Assembly (NCBI RefSeq): GCF_030052815.1
Contig: NC_079496.1
Span: 80,403,652 to 80,467,651 of the forward strand
Reading direction: 5' to 3'
DNA: 64,000 nucleotides
Source: Hevea brasiliensis
Lineage: Eukaryota > Streptophyta > Magnoliopsida > Malpighiales > Euphorbiaceae
Part shown: piece by piece, positions 46,527 through 58,538 of the stretch
Layout of the letters: every line of letters starts with the position of its first letter
Numbering within the stretch: the first letter of the stretch is position 1
The notes under the pieces: generated by a model
What the model was told of the DNA's origin: nothing
The model's database searches: none
The model's input: the letters and a program-made list of their open reading frames with translations, nothing else
Made by a program: the position numbers and the translations under genes

Positions 46527-48950
46527 TTTCGCAGTACTGCTAAAACAATACCCTATTGGCATGCCAAACTATCCAATCTGACACACATGTCTAAGCAATA
46601 CAAGGGCACATAATATCATTAAATATTAATATGTTGTGTTTTATGACTTCATTATTTCATGATAAATTTCAATTATGATTCATACATTCCTTTCTCATTT
46701 ATACATTCAAAAATCTACTTATGTAATTACAAATTTTTATATTTCAAGTTGAGTTACTAATATTTTATGAATTCCATTTGTAATGGGCATATAAGCCCTA
46801 ACTATCTATTTACATCAATTAGATAACTTATTTTTCATGTTTCAAGTAATCCATGAAAATTTCATGGACTTAAAATTTATGCTCTTAATTTCCTTTTAAC
46901 AATTTTGACTAAGATACATAGTCCACATTTGTCCTACCAATTCTAAGCATTTAAGCTTAGAATTGGTTCTAGGTCTTCATCTTAATTTACTAATCATTTT
47001 GATTACTATTCACCTTACTAGTCAACCAAAATGTTGACTTTTTTATACTTAATGGATATATTAATTTTAATTACACCAAGATCCCACATTTTGAGTTTTA
47101 TATTTGCTAGTATTAATTGCCAATTGCAATTTAAAGTCCCCCAGATGCATTTCTAAATTTTAAAATTTGAATTTCAAGTTTTGGTGTCACTATTCACCTC
47201 ATTGGTCAACAAAAATGTTGACTTTTGGATAGAAAATAGGTACATTGATTTTAACACTCCCAATGCACCACATTTTACATTTAAAACCTGTTGGAATTGA
47301 TTACCATTACCATTTCTAAGCTTAACACAAGAGAGCAGAATTTTCAGTTTTTGAAGCTTAAATTTACTGTTCCATTAAGCACTGTTGCAGTGGGAATTTG
47401 AGGAAATGGTAAACATGAAAGTTGTTCCTTATTTTGTCTAGTTGAATTTCCTTTTTTGAATCACTCCATTTGGAGTTTTGTAGCTCCAGATATGGTCCAA
47501 AAACCACAGCTGGCCGGATTAGAGAACTGCAGAATTTACCAAATCTACAGTACCATGAGTAGTGACTGCCACTGCCTTGTTGAATAGGTTCTGGTCATAT
47601 TTTGGGGTAGGTTTCTTCATGAAAGTTGTTTGTCTATGTCTTTTCATGTTTCTGTAAAAATTTCAGGTCAATTGACCCATTCTACAGTGAGTTATGGCCA
47701 AATGAACAGTTAATCATTCTACAGAAGCTGATTGTAGGGTATCCGGATTGGGGCCAACTTTTGGTCCACTTGCTTTGGTCTTTTGGGCATGGTTTCTTCA
47801 GCAAAAATGTGAAATTATAAGCCTAGTTTCATGTCCAATTTTCCAAACACCAATTGGACCTACACAGCCAAACTTATGGCTGTCTAAGTGGGCTAGAATC
47901 ACAGCTACCTTTGCTGCTATCCCTAGGCAGCATACTCATTCACTTTGCCATGCTATATTTCAGTCCAAATTATGGTCAACTTACCTCAAATGGTCACTAA
48001 TTGACTATTAGAATGTTCTTTAACAATTTCATAAGCAAAGTCAAATTTTCACTCCCAAACCCTAGCTCAAATTCATGGTTTTGTACAAACTACCCTAGTT
48101 AACTAACTAAATCAATATCCTTATGTTTATATACTTTAAACATGATTTCTAGTTCACTCCAAGTCCATCAAAAATACTCAATCCTATTCCTTCCTTAGGG
48201 CAGCTGAAATTCATAGAGTACATATACATGAGTTTAGTTCATTTAATCTACCATTTCATAACAATTTCAAGTTCCTAACATGAAATAAAAGAAATACTTA
48301 TATAAATAAGCACTAACCTCACTTGAGAGCTTTTCAAGAGCTCAAATTCTTCACTTTCTTTCCTTTTCTAGGCTGCCAATCACTTTCCCAAGATGAGTGG
48401 ACAAGTTTTAATGAAGAGACCTAAGGGTTTTAGGGTAAGAAATCAAAGATTGGAAGGTATAAAAAAAATAAAAGCTATGGAGGAAGAGGAATGGATTTTC
48501 GGCTGGTTGAAGATGAAGAAGGAGACCAGAAATTTTTGGTCTATTTTTGACTCTTTTAAGTGTTTTAAGAATGCTTGTTAACTTGTGATTGGTTGGGAGT
48601 AAGTGAGTGACATCATGTGATGTCATTATCTTTAATTTTCTTTATTTTCTTTTCTTTTCTTTTCTACTAACTTCAAATTAAATTTTCATCAATATTAATT
48701 CATATTTTATGTCATAATAATTATTTACTCAATTGGACAAGTCGGCCAAAAATCGTCTCTGAAGGCGAAATGACCAAAATGCCCTCCGTTTGGCTTAACG
48801 GGTCAAAATTGTTTGTACCGATTGAAAAATTTTTCTAAATATTTTCTTGGCATTCTAATGCCATAGGAACCTCAATGACCCTTCTCTGGAGTTTCAAAAA
48901 TTATTTTATGAATTTTTCCCCAGGTCTAGGGCTCCTCGTTGCGAGAACCG

Positions 48951-48998
48951 CAACTTCCCTCTGGTTACCCATCGCTTGGGCACCGGCTCGTTTAACTT
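48951..48998 (-). promoter_or_regulatory. 5S rRNA-like block in G 3' LTR
   Basis: On the minus strand: AGTTAAACGAGCCGG, GCGATGGGTAACC, GGGAAGTTGCGG. Same place and order as in L and H. Confidence 0.62.
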
Positions 48999-49167
48999 GG
49001 TTGTATTTTATTTCTAAAATTTTTCCTAAATTTTTCTTATTAATATTTGAGTTAATTATGGTTCCTGACTTTAGTTTAAATATTTTTCTGGACGTTCTAG
49101 CTGTCCGGACCGACACCGGTCACCGGAACAGTAGAATGTACGGAGTTGCTACCATGAGGGTGTTACA

Positions 49168-49180
49168 ACTCTTCCCCTCT
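49168..49180 (-). promoter_or_regulatory. Polypurine tract of element G
   Basis: AGAGGGGAAGAGT on the minus strand, directly before the 3' LTR and after the conserved TTTCGAGGACGAAATTTAAATT block. It differs in sequence from the tract of A and F. Confidence 0.85.
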
Positions 49181-49348
49181 AATTTAAATTTCGTCCTCGA
49201 AATTTACTGGGTGTTTTGGGTTCTGAGTTAATTCTTTTACCTTTCTATTACTCCATCTGTCTACTTCTTTTGTATATATGGTACTATTTAGTTTTTTTTT
49301 TTTTTTAATCTATTATTATACACTTAGGCATATTATAAAGGAAATACT

Positions 49349-49966
49349 TTACCTTAAATTCACATCTGGGGCTTCTTGTTCCTCTCTGACTTGGGTAACA
49401 TTTGGAAGTGGTGTTACTATTATACTTGGTCCTTCCACGACCTCTGTCTGGGTCCGTGGTAAATTCTTCTTAGGACAATCTTTCAGACGATGGTCTATGG
49501 CCCCACATCTATAACAGTCTCCAGTCAATCTCCTACATTCACCTTTATGCCACTTGTTACAATGGCCACATTTTCTTGCTAATCCTAGCGCACTCACTAC
49601 TTGTGTTTCTGGTTGATCTCTTCTGGGTCTAGATCTCCTACTTTGATCAGATGTCTGACTTAACTGTTCTCTCGGCCTCTTATTACTAGATTGTCCAAAT
49701 TTCCTCTTTTGCTGATCACCACTCCTCTTTTGTTCCTCTTTATGAACACAGCTAATATATTTCTTTCTGAACTCTATCAGAAAGAATTCCAAAGTTACGT
49801 TGGCTGGTGGCACTACCTTGGTTACGACATCCCACCATCGATATGCAGCTTCTTGTAATAATGAAACTGCACACTCCAAACTCGCTCGTGTGCAATGGAG
49901 TCTGCAAGACTCTTTGATCCTTTCTAACCAATACTCACCACGCAGAATCGTCTTCCTTTCTACCAT
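49349..49966 (-). pseudogene. gag core and zinc knuckles of element G
   Basis: Contains WLERIKESCRLHCT, LLQEAAYRWWDVVTK and FFLIEFRKKYI, the first half of the retrotransposon gag domain. The second half (SLKQGNRTVAEYERE in F) is missing, replaced by CVHKEEQKRSGDQQ and a basic stretch, then two knuckles: CGHCNKWHKGEC (CX2CX3HX3C) and CYRCGAIDHRLKDC (CX2CX4HX4C). It ends at 49349. The loss of half the domain is a deletion by comparison with A and F. It is in a different frame from the N-terminal piece, so a frameshift separates them. Whether any shortened protein was ever used is unknown. Confidence 0.85.
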
Positions 49967-49989
49967 TGAAATCTACGACTCCATATTTC

Positions 49990-50205
49990 CTAATTTTTCC
50001 TAGAGGTGATTTCATTGAAGCGGTGGTGGAATAACTTGATCATCTGTCCGAAGAATTCAGTCATCTGCTCAAACAAGGCCTGTTGGGGTTGTACAGGCAC
50101 CTCTTGCACTGGTGGAGCAGGATCTCCCTGATTTCCAATATCACTCCCAGTCGGGATACGACTTACTACTTCTTCTTCTACTGCCCTCTGCGATTCTGAG
50201 TCCAT
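49990..50205 (-). pseudogene. gag N-terminus of element G
   Basis: Begins MDSESQRAVEEEVVSRIP at 50205, about 125 bases after the primer site, and runs 71 residues to ITSRKN. It has an acidic and Pro/Gln-rich N-terminal region followed by FEQMTEFFGQMIKLF, similar in placement to QQMAG.. of the A gag. The frame breaks between this and the core at 49966. Confidence 0.75.
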
Positions 50206-50329
50206 ACCTTAACCTAAAATAACCAAGAAAACAGATCTGCATTAGTGTCACCTCAACTCATATAAATGCAATGCATGTTATGCACACAATCTTATTCTAT
50301 CTATCTATGCCTAGGAACGCCTAAACCGC

Positions 50330-50341
50330 GCTCTAATACCA
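50330..50341 (-). promoter_or_regulatory. Primer binding site of element G
   Basis: TGGTATTAGAGC on the minus strand, 5 bases from the 5' LTR. It differs by one C-to-T change from the initiator-Met-tRNA site used by A and F. Confidence 0.88.
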
Positions 50342-50346
50342 ATAAA

Positions 50347-53300
50347 TGTAACACCCCTCACCCGACTACAGTGTAGCCGAGCAAAGTGTGCTACATTCTG
50401 TGCCGGAGCACCCTATCTTATCTTACTTTATTCCTTTCATATTTTGATCTCGATATATTTTAATATTAATAATTTTTTTGACGGAGAAACCAGCGGAGTT
50501 TCCCCTATTTTATTACCAGTTGACGTATTTTACTATTTACCTATTTGAAAGTTTCAATAATATTTTACAAATAAAATCTCATCAATTATTTTCATAACCA
50601 TCTCATAATTCACATCTTATTCATATATCTCAATTTTATATTCATTTGGCAATAGAAGGTACATTTAAAATATTTAGTTAAGTTATACCTATTTTTGCAA
50701 CTCTTTTGTCATTTTACTTAACAATTTTTATGTGGTTTGGATCATTTCATAATTGTAACTAATTCTTTTAAAGTCTTATTAACTCATTTATTTGATTTCT
50801 AATATTTTTAATTACTAATAGTCTTAATTTAGTTCAATAAATTACACTGCCCAAGTAACCTATGACAGGCTGACTAAACTGGATAATGGGTCGTTGGCAC
50901 TGGACACCGCAGTGCCTCGGGCCGTCATACCATGGGACGCAGAACGTCAACCACGTATGCAGTCAGTATGGCTAAAAAGCCATGATAACACATAATCAGG
51001 CATAAAAGCCATGAATGTTGGCATAAAGCCATGAATGCAGGCATAAAGCCTTTCGCAGTACTGCTAAAACAATACCTTATTGGCATGCCAAACTATCCAA
51101 TCTGACACACATGTCTAGGCAATACAAGGGCACATAATATCATTAAATATTAATATGTTGTGTTTTATGACTTCATTATTTCATGATAAATTTCAATTAT
51201 GATTCATACATTCCTTTCTCATTTATACATTCAAAAATCTACTTATGTAATTACAAATTTTTATATTTCAAGTTGAGTTACTAATATTTTATGAATTCCA
51301 TTTGTAATGGGCATATAAGCCCTAACTATCTATTTACATCAATTAGATGACTTATTTTTCATGTTTCAAGTAATCCATGAAAATTTCATGGACTTCAAAT
51401 TTATGCTCTTAATTTCCTTTTAACAATTTTGACTAAGATACATAGTCCACATTTGTCGTACCAATTCTAAGCATTTAAGCTTAGAATTGGTTCTAGGTCT
51501 TCATCTTAATTTACTAATAATTTTGATTACTATTCACCTTACTAGTCAACCAAAATGTTGACTTTTTTATACTTAATGGATATATTAATTCTAATTACAC
51601 CAAGATCCCACATTTTGAGTTTTATATTTGCTAGTATTAATTGCCAATTGCAATTTAAAGTCCCCTAGATGCATTTCTAAATTTTAAACTTTGAATTTCA
51701 AGTTTTGGTGTCACTATTCACCTCATTGGTCAACAAAAATGTTGACTTTTGGATAGAAAATAGGTACATTGATTTTAACACTCCCAATGCACCACATTTT
51801 ACATTTAAAACCTGTTGGAATTGATTACCATTACCATTTCTAAGCTTAACACAAGAGAGTAGAATTTTCAGTTTTTGAAGCTTAAATTTACTGTTCCATT
51901 AAGCACTGTTGCAGTGGGAATTTGAGGAAATGGTAAACATGAAAGTTGTTCCTTATTTTGTCTAGTTGAATTTCATTTTTTGAATCACTCCATTTGGAGT
52001 TTTGTAGCTCCAGATATGGTCCAAAAACCACAGCTGGCCGGATTAGAGAACTGCAGAATTTACCAAATCTACAGTACCATGAACAGTGACTGCCACTGCC
52101 TTGTTGAATAGGTTTTGGTAATATTTTAGGATAGATTTCTTCATGAAAGTTGTTTTTCTATGTCTTGTCTTGTTGCTGTAAAAATTTCAGGTCAATTGAC
52201 CCATTCTACAGTGAGTTATGGCCAAATGAACAGTTACTGTTCATTTAGTCATTCTGCAGAAGCTGATTGCAGGGTATCCGGATTGGGGCCAACTTTTGGT
52301 CCACTTGCTTTGGTCTTTTGGGCATGGTTTCTTCAGCAAAAATGTGCCATTATAAGCCTAGTTTCATGTCCAATTGTCCAAACACCAATTGGACCTACAC
52401 AGCCAAAGTTATGGCTGTCTAAGTGGGCTGGAATCACAGCCACCTTTGCTGTTGTCCCTAGGTAGCATACTCATTCACTTTGCCATGCTATATTTCAGTC
52501 TAAATTATGGTCAAATTACCTAAAATGGTCACTAATTGACCATTAGAATGTTCTTTAACAATTTCATAAGCAAAGTAAAATTTTCACTCCCAAACCCTAT
52601 CTCAAATTCATGGTTTTGTACCAACTACCCTAGTTAACTAACTAAATCAATATCCTTAAGTTTATATACTTTAAACATGATTTCTAGTTCACTCCAAGTC
52701 CATCAAAAACACTCAATCCTATTCCTTCCTTAGGGCAGCCGAAATTCATAGAGTACATATACATGAGTTTAGTTCATTTAATATACCATTTCATAACAAT
52801 TTCAAGTTCCTAACATGAAATAAAAGAAATACTTATATAAATAAGCACTAACCTCACTTGAGAGCTTTTCAAGAGCTCAAATTCTTCACTTTCTTTCCTT
52901 TTCTAGGCTGCCAATCACTTTCCCAAGATGAGTGGACAAGTTTTAATGAAGAGACCTAAGGGTTTTAGGGTAAGAAATCAAAGATTGGAAGGTATAAAAA
53001 AATAAAAGCTATGGGGGAAGAGGAATGGATTTTCGGCTGGTTGAAGATGAAGAAGGAGACCAGAAATTTTTGGTCTATTTTTGACTCTTTTAAGTGTTTT
53101 AAGAATGCTTGTTAACTTGTGATTGGTTGGGAGTAAGTGAGTGACATCATGTGATGTCATTATCTTTAATTTTCTTTATTTTCTTTTCTTTTCTTTTCTA
53201 CTAACTTCAAATTAAATTTTCATCAATATTAATTCATATTTTATGTCATAATAATTATTTACTCAACTGGACAAGTCGGCCAAAAATCGTCTCTGAAGGC

Positions 53301-53701
53301 GAAATGACCAAAATGCCCTCCATTTGGCTTAGCGAGTCAAAATTGTCTGTACTGATTGAAAAATTTTTCTAAATATTTTCTTGGCATTCTAATGCCATAG
53401 GAACCTCAATGACCCTTCTCTGGAGTCCCAAAAATTATTTTATGAATTTTTCCCCGGGTCTAGGGCTCCTCGTTGCGAGAACCGCAACTTCCCTCTGGTT
53501 ACCCATCACTTGGGCACCGGCTCGTTTAACTTGGTTGTATTTTATTTCTAAAATTTTTCCTAAATTTTTCTTATTAATATTTGAGTCAATTATGGTTCCT
53601 GACTTTAGTTTAAATATTTTTCCGGACGTTCTAGCTGTCCGGACCGACACCGATCACCGGAACAGTAGAATGTACGGAGTTGCTACCGGGAGGGTGTTAC
53701 A
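50347..53701 (-). repeat. 5' LTR of element G
   Basis: Matches 45803-49167. Like its partner it lacks the twin hairpin. Its 20-base minisatellite at 50999-51050 has three units against four in the 3' LTR. A 5S-like block lies at complement 53486-53532, close to its minus-strand start. Confidence 0.95.
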
Positions 53702-54854
53702 GAGCACTACTAGTGGATGGGTATGAAAAGAAATGTTGCAGAATTTGTTTCCAAATGCCTAACTTGTCAACAAGTGAAGGCAGAGCATCAAGTACCAGCT
53801 GGTTTATTACATCCATTACCAGTACCAAAATGGAAATGGGAGAGAATAACTATGGATTTTGTGATGAGTCTTTCGAGGACACAGAAGAGTCATGATGCAG
53901 TATGGGTTATAGTTGACAGACTAACCAAGTCTACTCATTTCTGCCAGTACAAATGGATTATAGCCTGGAAAGATTGGCCAAGTTGTACATTAATAAGATA
54001 GTCAGACTGCATGGAGTGCCAGTATCCATTATATCAGACAGAGATCCTAGGTTCACTTTTAGATTCTGGGGTAGTCTTCAGAGAGCCCTAGGAACTAGAT
54101 TGAACTTCAGTACGACATTCCACCCATAGACAGATGGCCAGTCTGATAGGGTAATTTAGATCTTCGAGGACATGCTACGGGCTTGTGTAATTGAGTTTGA
54201 GGGCAGTTGGGATAGACACTTGCCTTTGATTGAGTTTGCTTACAACAATAACTACCAATCAAGCATTGGGATGCCTCCATATGAAGCTTTGTATGGCAAG
54301 AGGTGCAAAACTCCCCTGTGTTGGGATGAAGTGGGTGAAAGAAAGATGATTGAGCTTGAAATTGTTCAGCAGATTGAGGAGAAAATCAGAAGTCCTATAT
54401 TGATCTAAAGAGAAGAGATATTGAGTATGTAGTAGGTGAAAAAGTATTCCTCAAGATTTCCCCTTAGAAGAAAATTATGAGATTTGGTAGGAAGGGGAAA
54501 CTGAGTCATCATTTCATTGGGCCATATGAGGTTCTGGAGAGAGTGGGTCCTTTGGCATAACGCTTGGCACTACCTCCAGAGTTGGAGAAGATATATAACG
54601 TCTTCCATGTATCAATGTTGAGGAAGTATAGATCTGACTCATCTCATGTACTACCAGTGAAAGAAATTGAAGTGAATCCAGACCTCACATATGAGGAAGA
54701 ACCCATAGAGGTTCTGACTTATGAGGTGAAGCAGCTACGGAAAAAGCAAAAACCGTTAGTGAAAGTGCTATGGAACCATCATTTGGGCTAGGAGGCTACT
54801 TGGGAATGAGAGGAGGACATGAGAAAACAGCACCCATAGTTGTTCAGAGACTGA
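53702..54854 (+). pseudogene. Integrase and chromodomain-like tail of cluster F, continued
   Basis: Resumes after element G: [19 protein letters not shown] one-base deletion near 53940 shifts the frame. The core shows MDFVMS and ISDRDPRF; the third acidic residue is Asp, not Glu (QSDRV), so the D-D-E triad is altered. TAG stops at about 54127 and 54157 replace Gln. About 45 bases are missing near 54388. GPY/F reads HFIGPYEVLERVG, followed by the shared TAA for Tyr after GPLA. The tail (EEPIEVLTYEVKQLRKKQ) is kept and ends at TGA 54852-54854. Confidence 0.9.
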
Positions 54855-54889
54855 TTACTAGGTAAAAATTTGGAGATGAAATTTATTTT

Positions 54890-54900
54890 AAGGGGGGGAG
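54890..54900 (+). promoter_or_regulatory. Polypurine tract of cluster F, first unit
   Basis: AAGGGGGGGAG, identical to that of element A, three bases before the middle LTR. Confidence 0.92.
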
Positions 54901-54903
54901 AAT

Positions 54904-57900
54904 TGTAACACCCCAATTTGCATAGCCTGGTATATTTTACTATTCCGGTGATCAGTATTGGTCTGGACAATTAAGAGAATTAGAATCATATCTAAGACAC
55001 CTAAATAAGCCCTAAACACAAATAATTAGTAATTGCCAAATAGTTAAGTATAAAGAAGAAAAACAAAGCATAAAAAGTTAAATGAGCCGGAAGTCACAGT
55101 GATGGGTGACCTTCTTGGGAAATGACTGCGAGGTCAGTCTGAACTAAAATTTCAAACCGAAAAATGTGACGCCGTAGTCCTTAGGACTATTGCGAACATA
55201 GTGAAAAAAAGAAAATTACGAAAAAGAGTTATTAAGTTGGTCAAATAATTAGGTCAGGGATCCGGAAGAAATATCGAATAACTTGTAAACTGGATTGAAC
55301 TAGCGAGGGGCAATTTGGTCAATTCACCCTTAGAGTTGACACCTGACCTAACTGTCCAATAAAATTGGAGAAAAGAAAATTTTAGGATCAAGAATTAAAT
55401 TAAAGAACTAATAGAAAAATAAATGAATAAAGAAAAAGAAAGAAAAGAAAAAGTTTATTTGCATCATGCATGACATAAGCATGATGCAATAAACCTAATA
55501 TTTAAAAATTGAAATTTGGGATTAATCCTAACAATTAAAAGACAAAAATGAAAAAAAAAATTCATTCTTCTTCTTCTAAAAAAACGTCCATCTATCCTTT
55601 CTCTTTTTTCCCCTTAGTTTCCTCCATAGCCATGAAATTCAAGATTTCAAAGCTTCAATGAACCCCATAAATCCCCCAAAAATTCCACTAAATTATGATT
55701 AAACTTTGTTTGGGAAACTAGAAGAGGAGATTGAAGAAGCAAGAAAGAAGAAAAAAAGGAAGAAAATTAGTGATTGGAAAATCAAACAAAGGTTAGTATG
55801 TAAATTTGAATTCTTTTGTTAAATTTCTATGTTCTTAGTTTAATTAACTTGGTAACTTAAAATCATAACAAAACAATTATTGAGAGACCAAAAATAAAAT
55901 TCATCCAACTAGGGTTAGGGTTTGATATGAATGAGTTTGAATGGTTATTTGAGGTGAATTAGGTGTGTAGAACATGAATACACACTTTAAATTGCATTAG
56001 GTTGAACTTTGTGTGTAGCTAGGGTTTTGAACATGTGAAAAATTGAAAAAAAATTTAAGAATTGGCCAAATGATGCTATTGACCTTATTTGAGTTGAAAA
56101 ATGGTCAATTGAGACCATTTGTGGTGTGTATGAATTGTTGAAAACAAGTTTAAATTTGGATTGGCGAGGGTCAATCTACAGGCAGCTAGGTCCCTTTCAG
56201 GGACTAAAACTAAAAATTTACCAACCCAATTGGTGTGACGCCAATTGGGAATGAAACTAGACACAAAATGACACATTTTTCATTTAGGAATCATGCCCAG
56301 AAAGTGACCATAACTTACTGAACAATTAGGTTAAATCCAGATTGGGCACACTGACCTGTACAAAAATGACCAAATAAATAGTAGTTACGTAAATGATCAT
56401 AACTTGGCCTAGGAAGGTCCAAATGACCTGAATGTTTACCGGTAGAAAGCTAAGACATAGCCCTACAACTTTCATGAAGAAAATAAACCCAAATTTTGAT
56501 CATAACCTATTTAAAAATCCACCAGTAGTCAATCACAAAAATTACCAAAATCTAGAATTTGCCTAGAATTCTGGGTAACACCAAATCCGGCCAGCCATGT
56601 TCAAATGGCCATAACTAGGGCCACAAAACTCCAAATAGAGTGATTCAAAAAGGGAAATAAAGTTAAGAGAATAAGGAATCTATGAAGAAAACTTAGCCAA
56701 ATTTCAATAGCAACTTGGCTAATGAAATAGTGCAAAACAGGGCAACAAATCTAAAATTTGGAAATTTTACTTAAGAGACTTAAAAATTGAGGAAACAACC
56801 AAAACCAACAAATTAGATAACCAACACGTGGTATGTGGGTGAAATTAGAATTCCCATACCTATTAAGCATGAGAAAGTCAACAATTTGACTTAAATAGTG
56901 TCGTGAATAGTAACCCAAAATACAAATTTTAAAAAATGTCAAGTTAAGCATATTAAAGCAAGATATAAATATATTTGAGTTTATTTTTGCACTTATGATA
57001 AATTATGATACTGAAACATTGTGAAACTGTGTGTTTTAATTGAAACGAATACTGGGAAAGAACCCGAAGCATCAAATGAAGGCCAAGAGGCGACTCGCAT
57101 AAGGTTTGTGCACAACATTAATATTCCTTAAAATTCATTTGCAAAGTGCATGAAATGAATTACTTATATTGCAAAATGTGTATTATACTTTTGACTTAAA
57201 TTGTTGAAAGTTTACTTGCATGTATTTGAAATGACAATAAATGTTTAGTAAATTGTCAAGATAGTTTTCAAACCACAATTTTATGACCATATATTTGAAT
57301 ACCTCACTAGCATAACTAGTGGGAAGAAATAGTTTTGAATTTTCATTCCCTCTCTGGCTGAAGTGTTGAGGTGTGTGCTAGTAGAGGAAGAAATTGAATG
57401 GGTACCCATAGTTTGAGCTAGCTACTTGTGATTTCTCATAAGCCTCTGGCTATTGAGATGAATATGTTTTGAATGGCATGATATAACTGTATGTTTTTAT
57501 GAAATTCGTTTTGAGACTTCCTAAATGAAATTATTTGGACTAAAAATTTATAAATCATGTTTTATATTTGTTTTTCATGTTCAGTACCATATTTGAATAA
57601 ATTTGATTTGGATTATGCATAAAATATTATTTTAGTATGTTGTGCACCACTGAGTCATAGTACTCAGCGATGGCTATTATTGCTGTCGTAGATATAGAGA
57701 CTAAAGGAGCAGCAAAGTGAGCTGCTGAGGATCTTGGAGCTACATCCCTGAGGTTTTGTCGGATATAATTTTATATACCCTATTTGTAATATTTATATTT
57801 GTGTATGTAACCGTATGCATATGTATAAACTAGTCTTGAGCAGTTGTATAGAGTTTGTAATAATATTGTTTTGGATTTTCTAATGTAAATTTCGGTTGAT

Positions 57901-58351
57901 GAATGTAAACTGATTTTTCTTTAATGAAATATGAATGAAGTTATTTAGTATTATTTTGAAGACAATTGAATTGAAAATTATTTTGGATTATGGAGATGGA
58001 AGAAATAATGTTGAGTTTGTGTTGTAATAGTGGGTGATTTGATGAAATGAATTATTGGAAGTGTTTTTAAAGGTGTTTAAAGAACTATTTTTCCCAAATA
58101 TAGACGGCACTCAGCCAAAATTTTTTCAAAATTTGCATAAAAATAAAAATGAAAAAAAATTTTAACTAGTCTTTAAACTTCAAGAAAATGTTTATAACAT
58201 CTGCTATAAAAGCTCACCACTTTCAAAAATTAAGAAAATTATTTTAAAATCCTTTGTAGTGTATTTAATGGGTTATCGGTAGACGGAGTCGGTAATTCAT
58301 TAGGTATACTACGGGATCATGTTATGCCTTACAGAGGGGTATGGTGTGACA
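54904..58351 (+). repeat. Middle LTR of cluster F (3,448 bases)
   Basis: TGTAACACCCCAATTTGC to GTATGGTGTGACA. It serves as 3' LTR of the first unit and as 5' LTR of F2. A 5S-like block lies at 55076-55122 and an intact twin hairpin at 57650-57688 (CTGAGT/ACTCAG; CGATGGC/GCTGTCG). Confidence 0.93.
57650..57688 (+). other. Twin hairpin in F middle LTR
   Basis: First stem CTGAGT/ACTCAG; second CGATGGC/GCTGTCG, loop TATTATT, using G-U pairs. It is better preserved than the copy in the 5' LTR of the same element. Confidence 0.65.
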
Positions 58352-58359
58352 TATTTTAG

Positions 58360-58371
58360 TGGTATCAGAGT
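58360..58371 (+). promoter_or_regulatory. Primer binding site of F2 unit (one mismatch)
   Basis: TGGTATCAGAGT, 8 bases after the middle LTR; the last base is T where A and F have C. Its presence after this LTR proves the second internal unit. Confidence 0.9.
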
Positions 58372-58538
58372 AAATTTTTAAAGTATGTTTTAACTTGTGA
58401 ATTTGTGTCTTTTCTTTGATAAGTACAACTGCTCAATGTCCTTATTTGTTACATACAGTGCATTACATCATAAATATGAACTAACGGAGGGAATCTCCTT
58501 GTGTTATTTGTTCAGGAGATATCTAGCTCCAGACTAAA

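Larger units (their letters stand above)
45803..49167 (-). repeat. 3' LTR of element G
   Basis: TG..CA with 10-base inverted terminal repeats (TGTAACACCC/GGGTGTTACA). It matches 50347-53701. It is of family II but lacks the twin hairpin present in D, J, L and H: no CTAAGC..GCTTAG is found between 45803 and 46400, where it would lie. Confidence 0.95.
45803..53701 (-). mobile_element. Element G: gag-only gypsy element (TR-GAG-like), minus strand
   Basis: Perfect TSD GAGCA at 45798-45802 and 53702-53706, inside the F integrase gene. LTRs of 3,365 and 3,355 bases flank only 1,179 internal bases holding a primer site, a shortened gag and a polypurine tract. No protease, RT or integrase remains. 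This matches the class called TR-GAG (terminal repeats with gag only); its pol functions would have to come from a related full element. In the first 300 bases of the LTRs I count about 12 differences by eye; the rest looks closer. Confidence 0.93.

Noticed and set aside
52160..52465. Frames in G, L, H and J LTRs with similar translated sequence (FGPLALVFWAWFLQQ type)
   Set aside because: The similarity reflects LTR homology. They occur on different strands relative to the element, carry no start context and are broken elsewhere. A hidden conserved peptide is not supported.
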